A stretch of DNA of 64,000 bases, from positions 233,278 to 297,277 of the forward strand of contig NZ_JBQKKT010000001.1 in assembly GCF_052116585.1 (NCBI RefSeq), given 5' to 3'. The translations under genes and the position numbers were made by a program. Below the pieces are notes generated by a model. That model saw nothing but the letters and a program-made list of their open reading frames with translations, was not told the DNA's origin and ran no database searches. This DNA comes from Luteococcus sp052116585. GTDB taxonomy: Bacteria; Actinomycetota; Actinomycetes; Propionibacteriales; Propionibacteriaceae. Below are positions 33,438-42,925 of this stretch, piece by piece (within the stretch, counting starts at the first letter, position 1; every line of letters begins with the position of its first letter).

Positions 33438-34457
33438 GTGGAACATTCCGCGGTGGATCCGCATGCCGAACCGGAGGAGAGGGCCGTCGAGGCCGCCCTG
33501 CGTCCAGCAAGCCTGGCCGATTTCGAGGGCCAGCCGCGTGTCAGTGACCAGTTGGGACTGGTGTTGGCCGCCGCGAGGCACCGCGGGACCACACCTGACC
33601 ATGTCCTGCTCTCCGGGCCCCCCGGTCTGGGCAAGACGACCTTGGCCATGATCATCGCCAGTGAGATGGGGGCACCGCTGCGCATCTCGTCGGGGCCGGC
33701 GATACAGCACGCCGGTGATCTGGCCGCCATCCTCTCCGGGCTGGTCGAGGGGGAGGTCTTCTTCCTCGACGAGATCCACCGGATGAGTCGTCCTGCGGAG
33801 GAGATGCTCTATCTGGCGATGGAGGACTTCCGGGTGGACGTCGTGGTGGGCAAGGGGCCGGGCGCCACGGCCATCCCGATCGAGATCCCTCCGTTCACGC
33901 TGGTGGGGGCCACCACTCGCTCCGGGATGCTGCCCAGCCCGCTGCGTGACCGCTTCGGGTTCACTGCGAATCTGGACTTCTACGAGGACATGGCCCTGCA
34001 GCACATCGTCATGCGTTCGGCTGACGTGCTGGGGGTGCCACTGGATGCGGAGTCCGGCATGGAGATCGCCATGCGTTCCCGCGGTACGCCCCGTATTGCC
34101 AACCGGCTTCTGCGCCGTGTCCGCGACTATGCCGAGGTGAAGCATGCGGGCCGGGTTGACCGTCGCATCACGGCCGAGGCGCTGGAGCTGTACGAGGTGG
34201 ATCCCCTGGGGCTGGACCGTCTGGACCGTGCGGTCCTGGAGTCCATCTGCACCAAGTTCGCCGGCGGCCCGGTGGGGCTCTCGACCCTGGCGATCAGCGT
34301 GGGCGAGGAGACGGAGACGGTGGAGGAGGTTGCGGAGCCCTTCCTGGTGCGGCTCGGTTTCCTGATGCGCACACCTCGCGGACGCGTGGCAACACGCCGT
34401 GCCTGGGAACACCTGGGTCTGACACCTCCCGCAGCCCAAGACCTCTTCGGGAGCTGA
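33438..34457 (+). CDS. ruvB: Holliday junction branch migration ATPase RuvB
   Basis: RuvB is the hexameric motor of branch migration. The 339-residue AAA+ protein has Walker A in LLSGPPGLGKTTLA (about 57-70), Walker B FFLDEIHR, sensor and arginine-finger region GATTRSGMLPSPLRDRFG, and a winged-helix C-terminus. The GTG start lies 9 bases after ruvA. Confidence 0.97.
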   Translation: MEHSAVDPHAEPEERAVEAALRPASLADFEGQPRVSDQLGLVLAAARHRGTTPDHVLLSGPPGLGKTTLAMIIASEMGAPLRISSGPAIQHAGDLAAILSGLVEGEVFFLDEIHRMSRPAEEMLYLAMEDFRVDVVVGKGPGATAIPIEIPPFTLVGATTRSGMLPSPLRDRFGFTANLDFYEDMALQHIVMRSADVLGVPLDAESGMEIAMRSRGTPRIANRLLRRVRDYAEVKHAGRVDRRITAEALELYEVDPLGLDRLDRAVLESICTKFAGGPVGLSTLAISVGEETETVEEVAEPFLVRLGFLMRTPRGRVATRRAWEHLGLTPPAAQDLFGS

Positions 34458-34590
34458 ACAATCGACCGCCCGGTCGGCCTGTTGCATCGTGTCGGGTGGC
34501 ACGCAGTGGGTACTCTTTCGGATGGACCACGGCCCCGCTCCCCCCAGACGGAGTGATGGGGCCCCGCGAACCCTCGAGGACGGGAAAGAC

Positions 34591-35028
34591 TTGACCACCA
34601 TCCTGATCGTGCTTGCCGGCATGCTCCTGTTCAGCTTCCTGCTGCAGCGACCCCTGAAGAAGCAGGCAGAGGAACAGGCCCGACTGCGCGACGCGCTGGC
34701 CGAGGGCAGCCGGGTGCTGCTCACCAGCAACATCTTCGGGACCATCACGCATGTGGGCGATGAGCAGGTCATCGTCGAGATCGCGCCCGGCGTCGAGGTG
34801 ACCGCCACCAAGCAGGCCGTCATCAAGCTCGTCACGCCCGACGAGGAGGAGTTCGAGTTCGACGACGAGGCGCCCGCCTCCCTGGACGATGCCACCGGGG
34901 CAGTCCCGGACGATGAGGTGACCACCGCTGATGGCACCCCGGCGCTCGAGAAGCCCTTTGCCGGCCCTCAGACGAGCGTCGCCGAGCCTGAGGGCTCGTC
35001 CGCCCAGCCCCACCCCCGCAACAACTGA
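34591..35028 (+). CDS. yajC: Preprotein translocase accessory subunit YajC
   Basis: YajC associates with SecDF at the membrane. With the TTG at 34591 the 145-residue product opens directly with the single membrane helix TILIVLAGMLLFSFLLQRP, followed by the conserved basic/amphipathic region and a long acidic tail. GGGAAA and GAGGA lie just upstream. A longer form from the ATG at 34522 would put 23 hydrophilic residues before the helix, which is atypical. Confidence 0.9.
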   Translation: MTTILIVLAGMLLFSFLLQRPLKKQAEEQARLRDALAEGSRVLLTSNIFGTITHVGDEQVIVEIAPGVEVTATKQAVIKLVTPDEEEFEFDDEAPASLDDATGAVPDDEVTTADGTPALEKPFAGPQTSVAEPEGSSAQPHPRNN

Positions 35029-35061
35029 TCGCTCGCGACGATCTGGACAAGGACAACCACT

Positions 35062-36729
35062 GTGGCAAGCAGCACCAACCGATCGCATCCCGGGCGGACG
35101 CTGACCATCTTCACCCTGTGCGCGGCAGCGCTGTTCGGGTTGATGGCCCTGGCGAACACCTGGAAGCCCCGTCTCGGTCTTGATCTCGCGGGTGGTTCCA
35201 CCATCACGCTGACGGCCTCGAACACCAATGGATCGGGTGCCATCTCTCCCGAGAACCTGGAACAGGCCCGAATGATCATCCAGCAGCGCGTCGACGCCAT
35301 CGGCGTCGGCGAGGCCCAGGTGACCACCCAGGGCAATCAGCACATCGTGGTGAGCGTTCCCAATGTGAGCAATGACGACCTCACCGCGATGGTCGGCCGC
35401 ACCGCCCAGCTGATGTTCCGCAATGTCCATGCCGTCGAGCCCACCATGACCCAGCCGTCGGCGAGCCCGACGCCGGGCGCCCCCCAGGCGCCAGGCCTGC
35501 CCACGGCGCCGCCCACCGCACGTGCCAAGAGCACCGGGAAGGCCTTGCCCTTGGACAAGGCGATGAGCTTCACGCCCAGCGCCTCCGATCTGGCCGAGTT
35601 CCAGAAGTACGAGTGTGGCAAGCCGACCGTCGACGTCATCGACCAGCCCCTGATCACCTGTGACCAGGAGGGTACGGCCAAGTATCTGCTCGGACCCGTG
35701 GTGATCGAGGGCAAGCACGTCAAGGAGGCCACCTCGGGCATCCCGCAGGGCACCGTGCAGGTGGCGGTGAACCTGACCTTCGACGACGAGGGCAAGAAGG
35801 CCTTCGGCGAGGCGACCACACAGCTGGTCAACAAGCAGCAGCCCGAGAACCAGAATGCGATCGTGCTGGACGGCAAGGTCGTCTCGGCCCCGGTGATCCA
35901 GGCGGCCATCCTCAACGGCCAGGCCCAGATCACCGGCAACTTCACGCAGAAGACCGCGCAGGATCTGGCCAATGTCCTGAACTACGGTGCGCTGCCCCTG
36001 AAGTTCGACATCTCCGAAGTGCAGACGGTCAGCCCCACATTGGGCGGCGAGCAGCTGCGCGCCGGCATCATCGCGGGCATCATCGGCCTGCTGCTGGTGG
36101 TGGCCTACTCGATCTTCTACTACCGCGGTCTGTCCATCATCGTGATCGGCTCGCTGGTGATCGCCGCGGTGATCACGTGGGCCACCATGACGCTGTTGGG
36201 TGAGGCGATGGGCTTCGCGCTGAACCTGCCCGGCGTCGCCGGCGCCATCATGGCGATCGGTGTGACGGCGGACTCCTTCATCATCTACTTCGAGCGCATC
36301 CGCGACGAGATCCGTGATGGACGCACCCTGAAGTCGGCCATCGAGACCGGTTGGAAGAAGGCGCGCGGCACGATCGTGATCGCCGATGGCGTCTCCCTCC
36401 TGTCGGCCGTGGTGCTCTTCATCCTGGCCGTGGGCGCCGTCAAGGGCTTCGCCTTCACACTGGGCCTGACCACCCTGATCGACATGGCCATCGTCTTCTG
36501 GTTCACCAAGCCGCTGATGAGCCTGCTGGGCCGCACCAAGTTCTTCGGCGAGGGCCACAAGTGGTCCGGTCTTGATCCGGAGCACCTGGGTGTGAGCCGC
36601 AACTCGCTGCTCGGGATCCGCAGTGACCGGTCCGCCACCCAGCGCCACGGGCGCACCACCCGCACCACGCGTGCAACCAGCACGGGCGCCACCGCCGTGG
36701 ACGCCACCACCACCGCCGAGGAGGCATGA
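35062..36729 (+). CDS. secD: Protein translocase subunit SecD
   Basis: SecD helps pull exported proteins across the membrane using the proton gradient. The 555-residue product has one N-terminal helix (about 14-33), LGLDLAGGSTITL, a large extracytoplasmic domain with a Pro/Ala-rich insert near residues 130-155 that is usual in actinobacteria, and five C-terminal helices including GAIMAIGVTADSFIIYFERI. The GTG start has AAGGACAA upstream. SecF overlaps its end. Confidence 0.96.
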   Translation: MASSTNRSHPGRTLTIFTLCAAALFGLMALANTWKPRLGLDLAGGSTITLTASNTNGSGAISPENLEQARMIIQQRVDAIGVGEAQVTTQGNQHIVVSVPNVSNDDLTAMVGRTAQLMFRNVHAVEPTMTQPSASPTPGAPQAPGLPTAPPTARAKSTGKALPLDKAMSFTPSASDLAEFQKYECGKPTVDVIDQPLITCDQEGTAKYLLGPVVIEGKHVKEATSGIPQGTVQVAVNLTFDDEGKKAFGEATTQLVNKQQPENQNAIVLDGKVVSAPVIQAAILNGQAQITGNFTQKTAQDLANVLNYGALPLKFDISEVQTVSPTLGGEQLRAGIIAGIIGLLLVVAYSIFYYRGLSIIVIGSLVIAAVITWATMTLLGEAMGFALNLPGVAGAIMAIGVTADSFIIYFERIRDEIRDGRTLKSAIETGWKKARGTIVIADGVSLLSAVVLFILAVGAVKGFAFTLGLTTLIDMAIVFWFTKPLMSLLGRTKFFGEGHKWSGLDPEHLGVSRNSLLGIRSDRSATQRHGRTTRTTRATSTGATAVDATTTAEEA

Positions 36730-37922
36730 TGAGCACCCCCCACGTCCCCCTCGACGAGAAGGCTCCCGACGAGCAGGTGTCCGGCGAACAGGTCCTCAAT
36801 GTCGACTCCCATGGCCGAAAGCTCAGTCTGGCGCACCGGCTCTACACCGGTGACGTCTCCTGGGACTTCGTCGGGCGCAAGAAGCTGTGGTTCATCATCT
36901 CCGGCGTCGTGATCGGGCTGGCCGTACTGTCCTTGTTGCTGCGCGGGCTGAACCTGGGCATCGAGTTCAAGGGCGGTGCCGACTTCTCTGCCCCCACCCA
37001 GGTCAATGCCCAGACGATCGGTACGGTGACCGACGCCGTGATGGACACCGACCTGCCGGAGATGGATGCCACCACCGTGCTGACCATCGGCAGCGGCGAG
37101 GTCAAGGTGCAGAGCCGCACCCTGGATGATGCCGAGGTCAAGAAGGTGCGTGCGGCAATCGCGGAGGCGACGGGGGCCCAGGTCGACGACGTCACCTATT
37201 CGCTGATCGGCGCCTCCTGGGGTGAACAGATCACCAAGAAGGGCGTCCAGGCCCTGGTCGTCTTCCTGGTGCTGGTGAGCCTGCTCATCTGGATCTACTT
37301 CCGCGATTGGAAGATGTCCATCGCGGCGCTGGTGGCCCTGATGCACGACCTCATCCTGACCGTCGGCGTGTACTCCTGGCTGGGCTTCACTGTGACCCCG
37401 TCCAGCCTGATCGGTGTCCTGACCATCCTGGGCTACTCGCTCTACGACACCGTGGTGGTCTTCGACAAGGTCAAGGAGAATGTTGCCGACCTGCCCAAGC
37501 AGGCTCGCAGCTATTCCGAGGCCGCCAACCACGCCGTCAACCAGGTGCTGGTCCGCTCGCTGAACACCACCATCATCGGTGTTCTGCCGGTGGCAGCCCT
37601 GCTCTTCGCCGGCGCCTTCGTGCTCGGTTCCGGGCCGCTGAAGGACCTGGGCCTCGCCCTGTTCGTCGGTATGGTCGCGGGTGCGTACTCGTCCATCTTC
37701 ATCGCGACCCCGCTGCTGGCCTGGCTGCGGGAACGCGAGCCGCAGATGAAGGAGCATCGCGCCAACCTGGCGCGTCGCGCGGAGCGCAAGGCCCAGCGGG
37801 CGCACCACGGTGAGGCCGTGGCTGCCGGGGCAGGGGCACCTGTGCAACGCACCACTCGGCGCACCCAGAACGGCCGCAACCAGACCGTGCGGACCACCAG
37901 AAGCGCCCGCAAGGGCAAGTGA
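36726..37922 (+). CDS. secF: Protein translocase subunit SecF
   Basis: SecF pairs with SecD. The 398-residue protein has an N-terminal cytoplasmic extension of about 55 residues, helix 1, the GIEFKGGADF motif, a periplasmic domain and five helices with ALVALMHDLILTVGVYSWLG and LGYSLYDTVVVFDKVKEN. The C-terminus is very basic. The ATG at 36726 overlaps the secD stop; the adjacent ATG at 36729 is equally possible. Confidence 0.96.
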   Translation: MMSTPHVPLDEKAPDEQVSGEQVLNVDSHGRKLSLAHRLYTGDVSWDFVGRKKLWFIISGVVIGLAVLSLLLRGLNLGIEFKGGADFSAPTQVNAQTIGTVTDAVMDTDLPEMDATTVLTIGSGEVKVQSRTLDDAEVKKVRAAIAEATGAQVDDVTYSLIGASWGEQITKKGVQALVVFLVLVSLLIWIYFRDWKMSIAALVALMHDLILTVGVYSWLGFTVTPSSLIGVLTILGYSLYDTVVVFDKVKENVADLPKQARSYSEAANHAVNQVLVRSLNTTIIGVLPVAALLFAGAFVLGSGPLKDLGLALFVGMVAGAYSSIFIATPLLAWLREREPQMKEHRANLARRAERKAQRAHHGEAVAAGAGAPVQRTTRRTQNGRNQTVRTTRSARKGK

Positions 37923-37937
37923 ACCGGGGGAAGTCAC

Positions 37938-38471
37938 ATGCAGGACCAGCAGACACTCATCAAGTCCCTGATCAAGGACGTTCCGGACTTCCCGAAGCCG
38001 GGCGTCGTCTTCAAGGACATCACGCCGCTGTTGGCGTCGCCGGAGGGCTTCCAGGCGTCCATCGACCAGATCGTGGCCGCTGCGCCGGGTGAGATCGACA
38101 TCGTCGTCGGGATGGAGGCGCGCGGATTCATCTTCGCAGCGCCGGTGGCCACTGCCCTGGGCGCCGGTTTCGTGCCTGTGCGCAAGCCCGGCAAACTGCC
38201 CCGGCCAGTCTTCGAGGAGCAGTTCGCCCTGGAGTACGGCACCGAGACGCTCACGATGCACCGCGACGCCATCCCTGCCGGATCCCGCGTGATGGTCGTG
38301 GACGACGTGCTGGCCACGGGCGGTACGATCGGCGCCACGGCAAAGCTGCTGCGCAAGCTGGACGTCAACCTGGTGCACGTCGCCGTGGTGATGGAACTCA
38401 GCTTCCTCAACGGCCGCGCCGTGCTGGACGAGTCGGGCATCGACTCCTTCAGCTCCATCCTGACTGCGTGA
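37938..38471 (+). CDS. apt: Adenine phosphoribosyltransferase
   Basis: Apt salvages adenine to AMP with PRPP. The 177-residue protein has VPDFPKPGVVFKDITPLL, GMEARGFIF and the PRPP-binding VMVVDDVLATGGT. It sits between secF and rel, an order conserved in actinobacteria, and starts 15 bases after secF with GGGGGAAG as SD. Confidence 0.96.
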   Translation: MQDQQTLIKSLIKDVPDFPKPGVVFKDITPLLASPEGFQASIDQIVAAAPGEIDIVVGMEARGFIFAAPVATALGAGFVPVRKPGKLPRPVFEEQFALEYGTETLTMHRDAIPAGSRVMVVDDVLATGGTIGATAKLLRKLDVNLVHVAVVMELSFLNGRAVLDESGIDSFSSILTA

Positions 38472-38521
38472 GCGCAGCACCTGCGGGTGTGCCCTCACCC
38501 TGACCCAATGGGAGGTCCCCT

Positions 38522-40873
38522 GTGAGCGTCGACGGAGTCTACGGACCGTACACACAGGGGAGCGCGGCCGGATCCGGGGGCAGCGGTCAACCGGATCCGG
38601 CCCCCGACCGCTTCAACTCCGGCCCGGAAGCACCTCGGATGAGGATGCGTCAGCGCCTGGCGCGGTTGGGGGCACCCCGCACGCCCACGCTGGCCGTCCT
38701 CGATCCGCTCTTCAAGGTGGTGCGGGCCAACCACCCGAAGGCTGACCTGGCGCTGCTGGAGCGCGCCTACAACACTGCTGAGCACTATCACCGGGGCCAG
38801 ACCCGCAAGTCGGGCGATCCGTACATCACCCACCCGCTGGCCGTGACCACCATCCTGGCCGAGCTGGGCATGACGGAGCCGACGCTGGTGGCGGCGCTGC
38901 TGCACGACACCGTGGAGGACACTTCCTACACAATGGAACAGCTGACCGCCGACTTCGGTGAGGAAGTGGCCCTGCTGGTGGACGGGGTCACGAAGCTGGA
39001 CAAGGTGACCTATGGCGACTCCGCCAAGGCCGAGACCCTGCGCAAGATGGTCATCTCCATGAGCAAGGACATCCGTGTCCTGGTCATCAAGCTGGCCGAC
39101 CGGCTGCACAACATGCGCACCATCAACTTCCTGCGCCCGGACAAGCAGTACCGGATCGGCAACGAGACGCTCGAGATCTTCGCCCCGCTGGCACACCGCC
39201 TGGGCATGAATGCGGTCAAGTGGGAGCTGGAGGACCTCTCCTTTGCGGCCATGCATCCCAAGGTCTACGACGAGATCGTGCGGCTGGTGGCGGAGTTCGC
39301 TCCACAGCGCGAACGCCAGTTGCGCGAGGTGATCAAGCAGGTGCAACTGGACCTGGCCGACGCGAACATCAAGGCCACGGTCTACGGTCGGCCCAAGCAC
39401 TACTACTCGATCTACCAGAAGATGGTGGTTCGGGGCCGCGAGTTCAAGGACATCTACGACCTGGTGGGCCTGCGCATCCTGGTGGACACCCCGCGGGACT
39501 GCTATGCCGCGCTCGGCGTGATGCACGTGCGGTGGAATCCCCTCCCGGGCCGGTTCAAGGACTACATCGCCATGCCGAAGTACAACATGTACCAGAGCCT
39601 GCACACCACGGTGCTCGGCCCGGGCGGCAAGCCGGTGGAGCTGCAGATCCGCACCCATGAGATGCACCGTCGTGCCGAGTACGGCGTCGCGGCGCACTGG
39701 AAGTACAAGGAGGCCCTGCGCAATCCCGTCCAGGGGCAGGGCATCTCCGAGGCCGAGGGCACCGACCTGTCGTGGGTGCACAACCTGAACGAGTGGAGCA
39801 AGGAGACCGAGGACCCCAGCGAATTCCTCGATGCACTCCGTTTCGAGATCAACTCCAGCGAGGTCTACGCCTTCACGCCCAAGGGCGATGTGATCGCCCT
39901 TCCGTCGGGTGCCACCCCGGTGGACTTCGCCTACGCGGTGCACACCCAGGTGGGAGCGCGCTGCGTGGGTGCTCGGGTCAACGGCCGTCTGGTTCCGTTG
40001 GAGTCCAAACTGGCCAATGGTGACGTGGTGGAAGTTCTCACCAGCAAGGACGAGAATGCTGGGCCGTCGCGGGACTGGCTGAACTTCGTCACCAGCCCTC
40101 GGGCACGCAGCAAGATCAAGGCCTACTTCAGCAAGGAACGACGAGAAGAGGCCATCGAGCGCGGCAAGGACGACCTCGCCCGCCAGATGCGCAAGTCCGG
40201 ACTGCCACTGCAGCGAGTGCTGACCCCGGAGCACCTGGCCAGCGTCGCCGACGCCATGAAGCTGGGGGACACCTCAGCCCTGTACGCCGCGATCGGTGAG
40301 GGCACCGCCAGCGCGCAGAATGTCATGCACCGACTGATCGCCCTGACGGGCGGTGCGGAGGCCATGGCGGAGGAGTCCTTGGAGGAGGCCCCGGTCGGAC
40401 GTCGGCGTGGCCGCAGCCAGCGGTCCGAGACCGGCGTGGTGGTGCAAGGCGATTCCAGCCTCTACGTCAAACTGGCCAAGTGCTGCACCCCGATGCCGGG
40501 CGACGAGATCCTGGGCTTCATCACTCGCGGCGACGGCGTCAGCGTCCATCGCCGGGACTGCACCAATGCCGGCAACCTGCTGCAGAACCCGGAACGGATC
40601 GTCGAGGTTTCCTGGGACAATGCGCAGGGTCAGGGCTATCTGGTCAATGTGCAGCTGGAGGGGCTCGACCGTCAGGGAGCCTTCGCGGACATCAGCCGCG
40701 CACTGGCCGACCAGCACATCAACATCACGCAGGCCACGATGAATGCCACCGGGGGACAGCTGTTCACGATGCGCATCACCTTCGAGAGCTCCGACCCGTC
40801 GCATCTGGAGCACGTGCTGTCCAGCCTGCGACGGGTGCCCGGGGTCTACGACGTCTTCCGCGTGCGCTCGTGA
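38522..40873 (+). CDS. rel: Bifunctional (p)ppGpp synthetase/hydrolase
   Basis: Rel makes and degrades (p)ppGpp in the stringent response. The 783-residue product has an HD hydrolase domain (LLHDTVEDTSYT, then LADRLHNMRT), a synthetase domain (YGRPKHYYSIYQKM), a TGS domain (VYAFTPKGDVIALPSGATP), a zinc-finger/helical region with KCCTPMPGDEI and a C-terminal ACT domain. The GTG at 38522 has GGGAGG at 38510-38515. The N-terminal 45 residues are Gly/Pro-rich. Confidence 0.97.
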   Translation: MSVDGVYGPYTQGSAAGSGGSGQPDPAPDRFNSGPEAPRMRMRQRLARLGAPRTPTLAVLDPLFKVVRANHPKADLALLERAYNTAEHYHRGQTRKSGDPYITHPLAVTTILAELGMTEPTLVAALLHDTVEDTSYTMEQLTADFGEEVALLVDGVTKLDKVTYGDSAKAETLRKMVISMSKDIRVLVIKLADRLHNMRTINFLRPDKQYRIGNETLEIFAPLAHRLGMNAVKWELEDLSFAAMHPKVYDEIVRLVAEFAPQRERQLREVIKQVQLDLADANIKATVYGRPKHYYSIYQKMVVRGREFKDIYDLVGLRILVDTPRDCYAALGVMHVRWNPLPGRFKDYIAMPKYNMYQSLHTTVLGPGGKPVELQIRTHEMHRRAEYGVAAHWKYKEALRNPVQGQGISEAEGTDLSWVHNLNEWSKETEDPSEFLDALRFEINSSEVYAFTPKGDVIALPSGATPVDFAYAVHTQVGARCVGARVNGRLVPLESKLANGDVVEVLTSKDENAGPSRDWLNFVTSPRARSKIKAYFSKERREEAIERGKDDLARQMRKSGLPLQRVLTPEHLASVADAMKLGDTSALYAAIGEGTASAQNVMHRLIALTGGAEAMAEESLEEAPVGRRRGRSQRSETGVVVQGDSSLYVKLAKCCTPMPGDEILGFITRGDGVSVHRRDCTNAGNLLQNPERIVEVSWDNAQGQGYLVNVQLEGLDRQGAFADISRALADQHINITQATMNATGGQLFTMRITFESSDPSHLEHVLSSLRRVPGVYDVFRVRS

Positions 40874-40880
40874 CATGACA

Positions 40881-40911
40881 GGTCCCCGTCGCCCAGTGCG
40901 CGACGGGGACC
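40881..40911. terminator. 12-bp hairpin after rel
   Basis: Arms 40881-40892 and 40900-40911 pair exactly around a 7-base loop, between the stops of the convergent rel and DUF349 genes. Confidence 0.85.
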
Positions 40912-40942
40912 GTGTCCTGGTGGAAGAGGGTCCTGTAGGAGC

Positions 40943-42187
40943 TCAGGCCTTGAACTCGTCCAGCGACTTCTGGGCCTGCTCCAGCAGGGTCTGGTTGAAC
41001 GCGATGGAGTCTCGGGCTTCCTTGGCCTTCTTCTCCTTGCCCTCGGCCTCGTACTTCTCCGCCTGCTTGGTCAGCTTGTCAATCTGGCCAGCGAACATGG
41101 CCACGGTGTCGGCAGCGCGCTGACGGGCCTCCGGATCGGTACGACGCCATTCCTCGGCCTCGGCCTCCTTGACGGCGGTCTCCAACTTGCGCACCCGGGC
41201 ATCCAACGGACGGATGGCATCGCGGGGCACCTTGCCGTATTCGTTGAACTTGGCGAGGAAGTCGCGGAACTGGGTGCGAGCGGCGGCCAGATCGGTGACC
41301 GGGAGGATGGTCTTCTCGGCCTCGTCCAGCAGCGCCTCCTTGGCCTGCTGGTTGCCGATGAACTCCTTGTCCTGCTCCGCCATGGCGGCGTCGCGGGCGG
41401 CGAAGAACTCGTCCTGGATGCCACGGAAGGTGGCCCACAGCTTGTCGTCCTCGGCTCGAGGTGCCGAGCCGGCAGCTTTCCAACGGGCCATCAGGTCACG
41501 GAAGGCGCCAGCGGTGGGGCCCCATTCCGTCGAGGTGGCCAGCGGACGGGCCTCCTCGATGATCTGCTCCTTGAGCTGCTTGGCGCTCTCGCGCTTCTTG
41601 TTCTGCTCGGCGAACTGGGCCTTGCGGCGGCGCGTGTAGGTGGTGCGGGCGCTGGAGAAGCGGTGCCACAGGGCATCGTCGGTGGCGCGGTCGATGCGGG
41701 GCAGCGCCTTCCACTCCTCGAGCAGGGCGCGGAAGCGGTTGACACCGCCACGCCAGTCATTGCCCTGGGCCAGCTTCTCGGCCTCGGAGACCATCCGCTC
41801 CTTCTCGGCCTTGGCCTGCTCGGCCGCCTTGGCCTTCTCCGCGCGGCGCTGCTCCTGCTGCGCCTCCACGGCGGGGGTCAACGCCTCGAGGCGGACCAGC
41901 AGCGAAGCGAGGTCACCCACCGCATTGGCGTCGGTGATGTTCTTGCGGTGCGACTCGATCGACTTGCGGGCTTCCTCCACTCCGAGGGCGCCGGACTTGA
42001 CGCGGGCCTCCAGGAGGCCCACCTCGGTCTCAAGGGTCTGGAAGCGTCGCACGTAGAAGGCGAGGGCTTCGGCTGGTTCGACATCGGGGACCTGGCCGAC
42101 CCGTCGCTCGCCTTCCGAGGTGACGACATAGACGGTGCCATCGTCTTCAACGCGACCGAATGGGTTCGGACCTGCAGTTTCGCTCAT
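40943..42187 (-). CDS. DUF349 repeat protein
   Basis: The 414-residue cytoplasmic protein is highly charged and helical. It has three DUF349-type repeats; two show W-K-A-L/A...D-x-LW-x-R/T-F (DRATDDALWHRFSSAR and RAEDDKLWATFRGIQDEFF), and a third around DLAAARTQFRDFLAKF. The N-terminal ~50 residues form a separate small domain. Function is not established in actinobacteria. A CAAGAT box lies six bases before the ATG, suggesting a leaderless mRNA. It is divergent from the metallo-hydrolase by only 30 bases. Confidence 0.88.
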   Translation of the reverse strand: MSETAGPNPFGRVEDDGTVYVVTSEGERRVGQVPDVEPAEALAFYVRRFQTLETEVGLLEARVKSGALGVEEARKSIESHRKNITDANAVGDLASLLVRLEALTPAVEAQQEQRRAEKAKAAEQAKAEKERMVSEAEKLAQGNDWRGGVNRFRALLEEWKALPRIDRATDDALWHRFSSARTTYTRRRKAQFAEQNKKRESAKQLKEQIIEEARPLATSTEWGPTAGAFRDLMARWKAAGSAPRAEDDKLWATFRGIQDEFFAARDAAMAEQDKEFIGNQQAKEALLDEAEKTILPVTDLAAARTQFRDFLAKFNEYGKVPRDAIRPLDARVRKLETAVKEAEAEEWRRTDPEARQRAADTVAMFAGQIDKLTKQAEKYEAEGKEKKAKEARDSIAFNQTLLEQAQKSLDEFKA

Positions 42188-42204
42188 GGTTCCATCTTGC
42201 CCGA

Positions 42205-42210
42205 TAAGCT
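42205..42210 (+). promoter_or_regulatory. Leaderless -10 box (TAAGCT) for the metallo-hydrolase
   Basis: TAAGCT lies seven bases before the GTG at 42218. Confidence 0.6.
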
Positions 42211-42217
42211 GCCCAAT

Positions 42218-42919
42218 GTGCTCATTGCCTCATTTCCGGCCGGTCCCTGGCAGACGAATTGTTACCTGATGGCGCGCGCCGAGGGTGGCCCGTGCGTGGT
42301 GGTCGATCCCGGGGTCGGCGCAACCGAGGGCGTGCGACGTGGCATCGAGCAGTACGGATTGACACTGGATGCCGTGCTGCTGACCCATGGTCACGTGGAC
42401 CATGTGGCGTCCGCGGCGCAGATCGCTGACGAGGCCGAGGTGCCCGTCTGGATCCATGAGGCGGATGCCGACCTGCTGAGCGAACCCCTGCTGGCGCTCA
42501 GCGAGGATTCGCGGCCCATCCTCGAGTCGCTCTACGGCAGCACCACCTTCACCCCGCCCCGTGACGTGCGCAACTACGACGGTGACGTGGTGACTGCCGG
42601 AATTCGGTTCGCCACGCGTCACGCGCCCGGTCACACCCCCGGCTGCACACTGCTCCTGCCCGAGACCGACGACGCGCTGCTGGTGCTGGCCGGGGACGTC
42701 GTGTTCGCCGGCTCGATCGGTCGCACCGACATGCCCCGCGGCTCAGCCTTCGAGATGGCGAGTAGCCTTGCCACCCAGGTGCTGCCCCTGCCCGACGAGG
42801 CGCACCTGCTGCCCGGGCACGGACCCGCCACCACGGTGGGCCACGAGCGAATCAACAATCCGTGGCTGCAGCCGCATGCCCTGATGGCCCTGCAGAACCC
42901 GATCGACGATGGAAAGTGA
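42218..42919 (+). CDS. Metallo-beta-lactamase-fold hydrolase, glyoxalase II-like
   Basis: The 233-residue protein has the dinuclear metal motif LLTHGHVDHVAS, plus RHAPGHTPG, LAGDVVFAGSIGR and LLPGHGPATT, the full ligand set of glyoxalase II-like enzymes. Actinobacteria often carry this gene before hisS. The natural thioester is unknown. GTG at 42218 is supported by the promoter placement. Reading frames further upstream only overlap the minus-strand gene. Confidence 0.9.
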   Translation: MLIASFPAGPWQTNCYLMARAEGGPCVVVDPGVGATEGVRRGIEQYGLTLDAVLLTHGHVDHVASAAQIADEAEVPVWIHEADADLLSEPLLALSEDSRPILESLYGSTTFTPPRDVRNYDGDVVTAGIRFATRHAPGHTPGCTLLLPETDDALLVLAGDVVFAGSIGRTDMPRGSAFEMASSLATQVLPLPDEAHLLPGHGPATTVGHERINNPWLQPHALMALQNPIDDGK

Positions 42920-42925
42920 CAACTG

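Noticed and set aside
36285..38555. 756-codon minus-strand open frame opposite secF and apt
   Set aside because: It is a shadow of well-supported plus-strand genes and has no domain that can be recognised.
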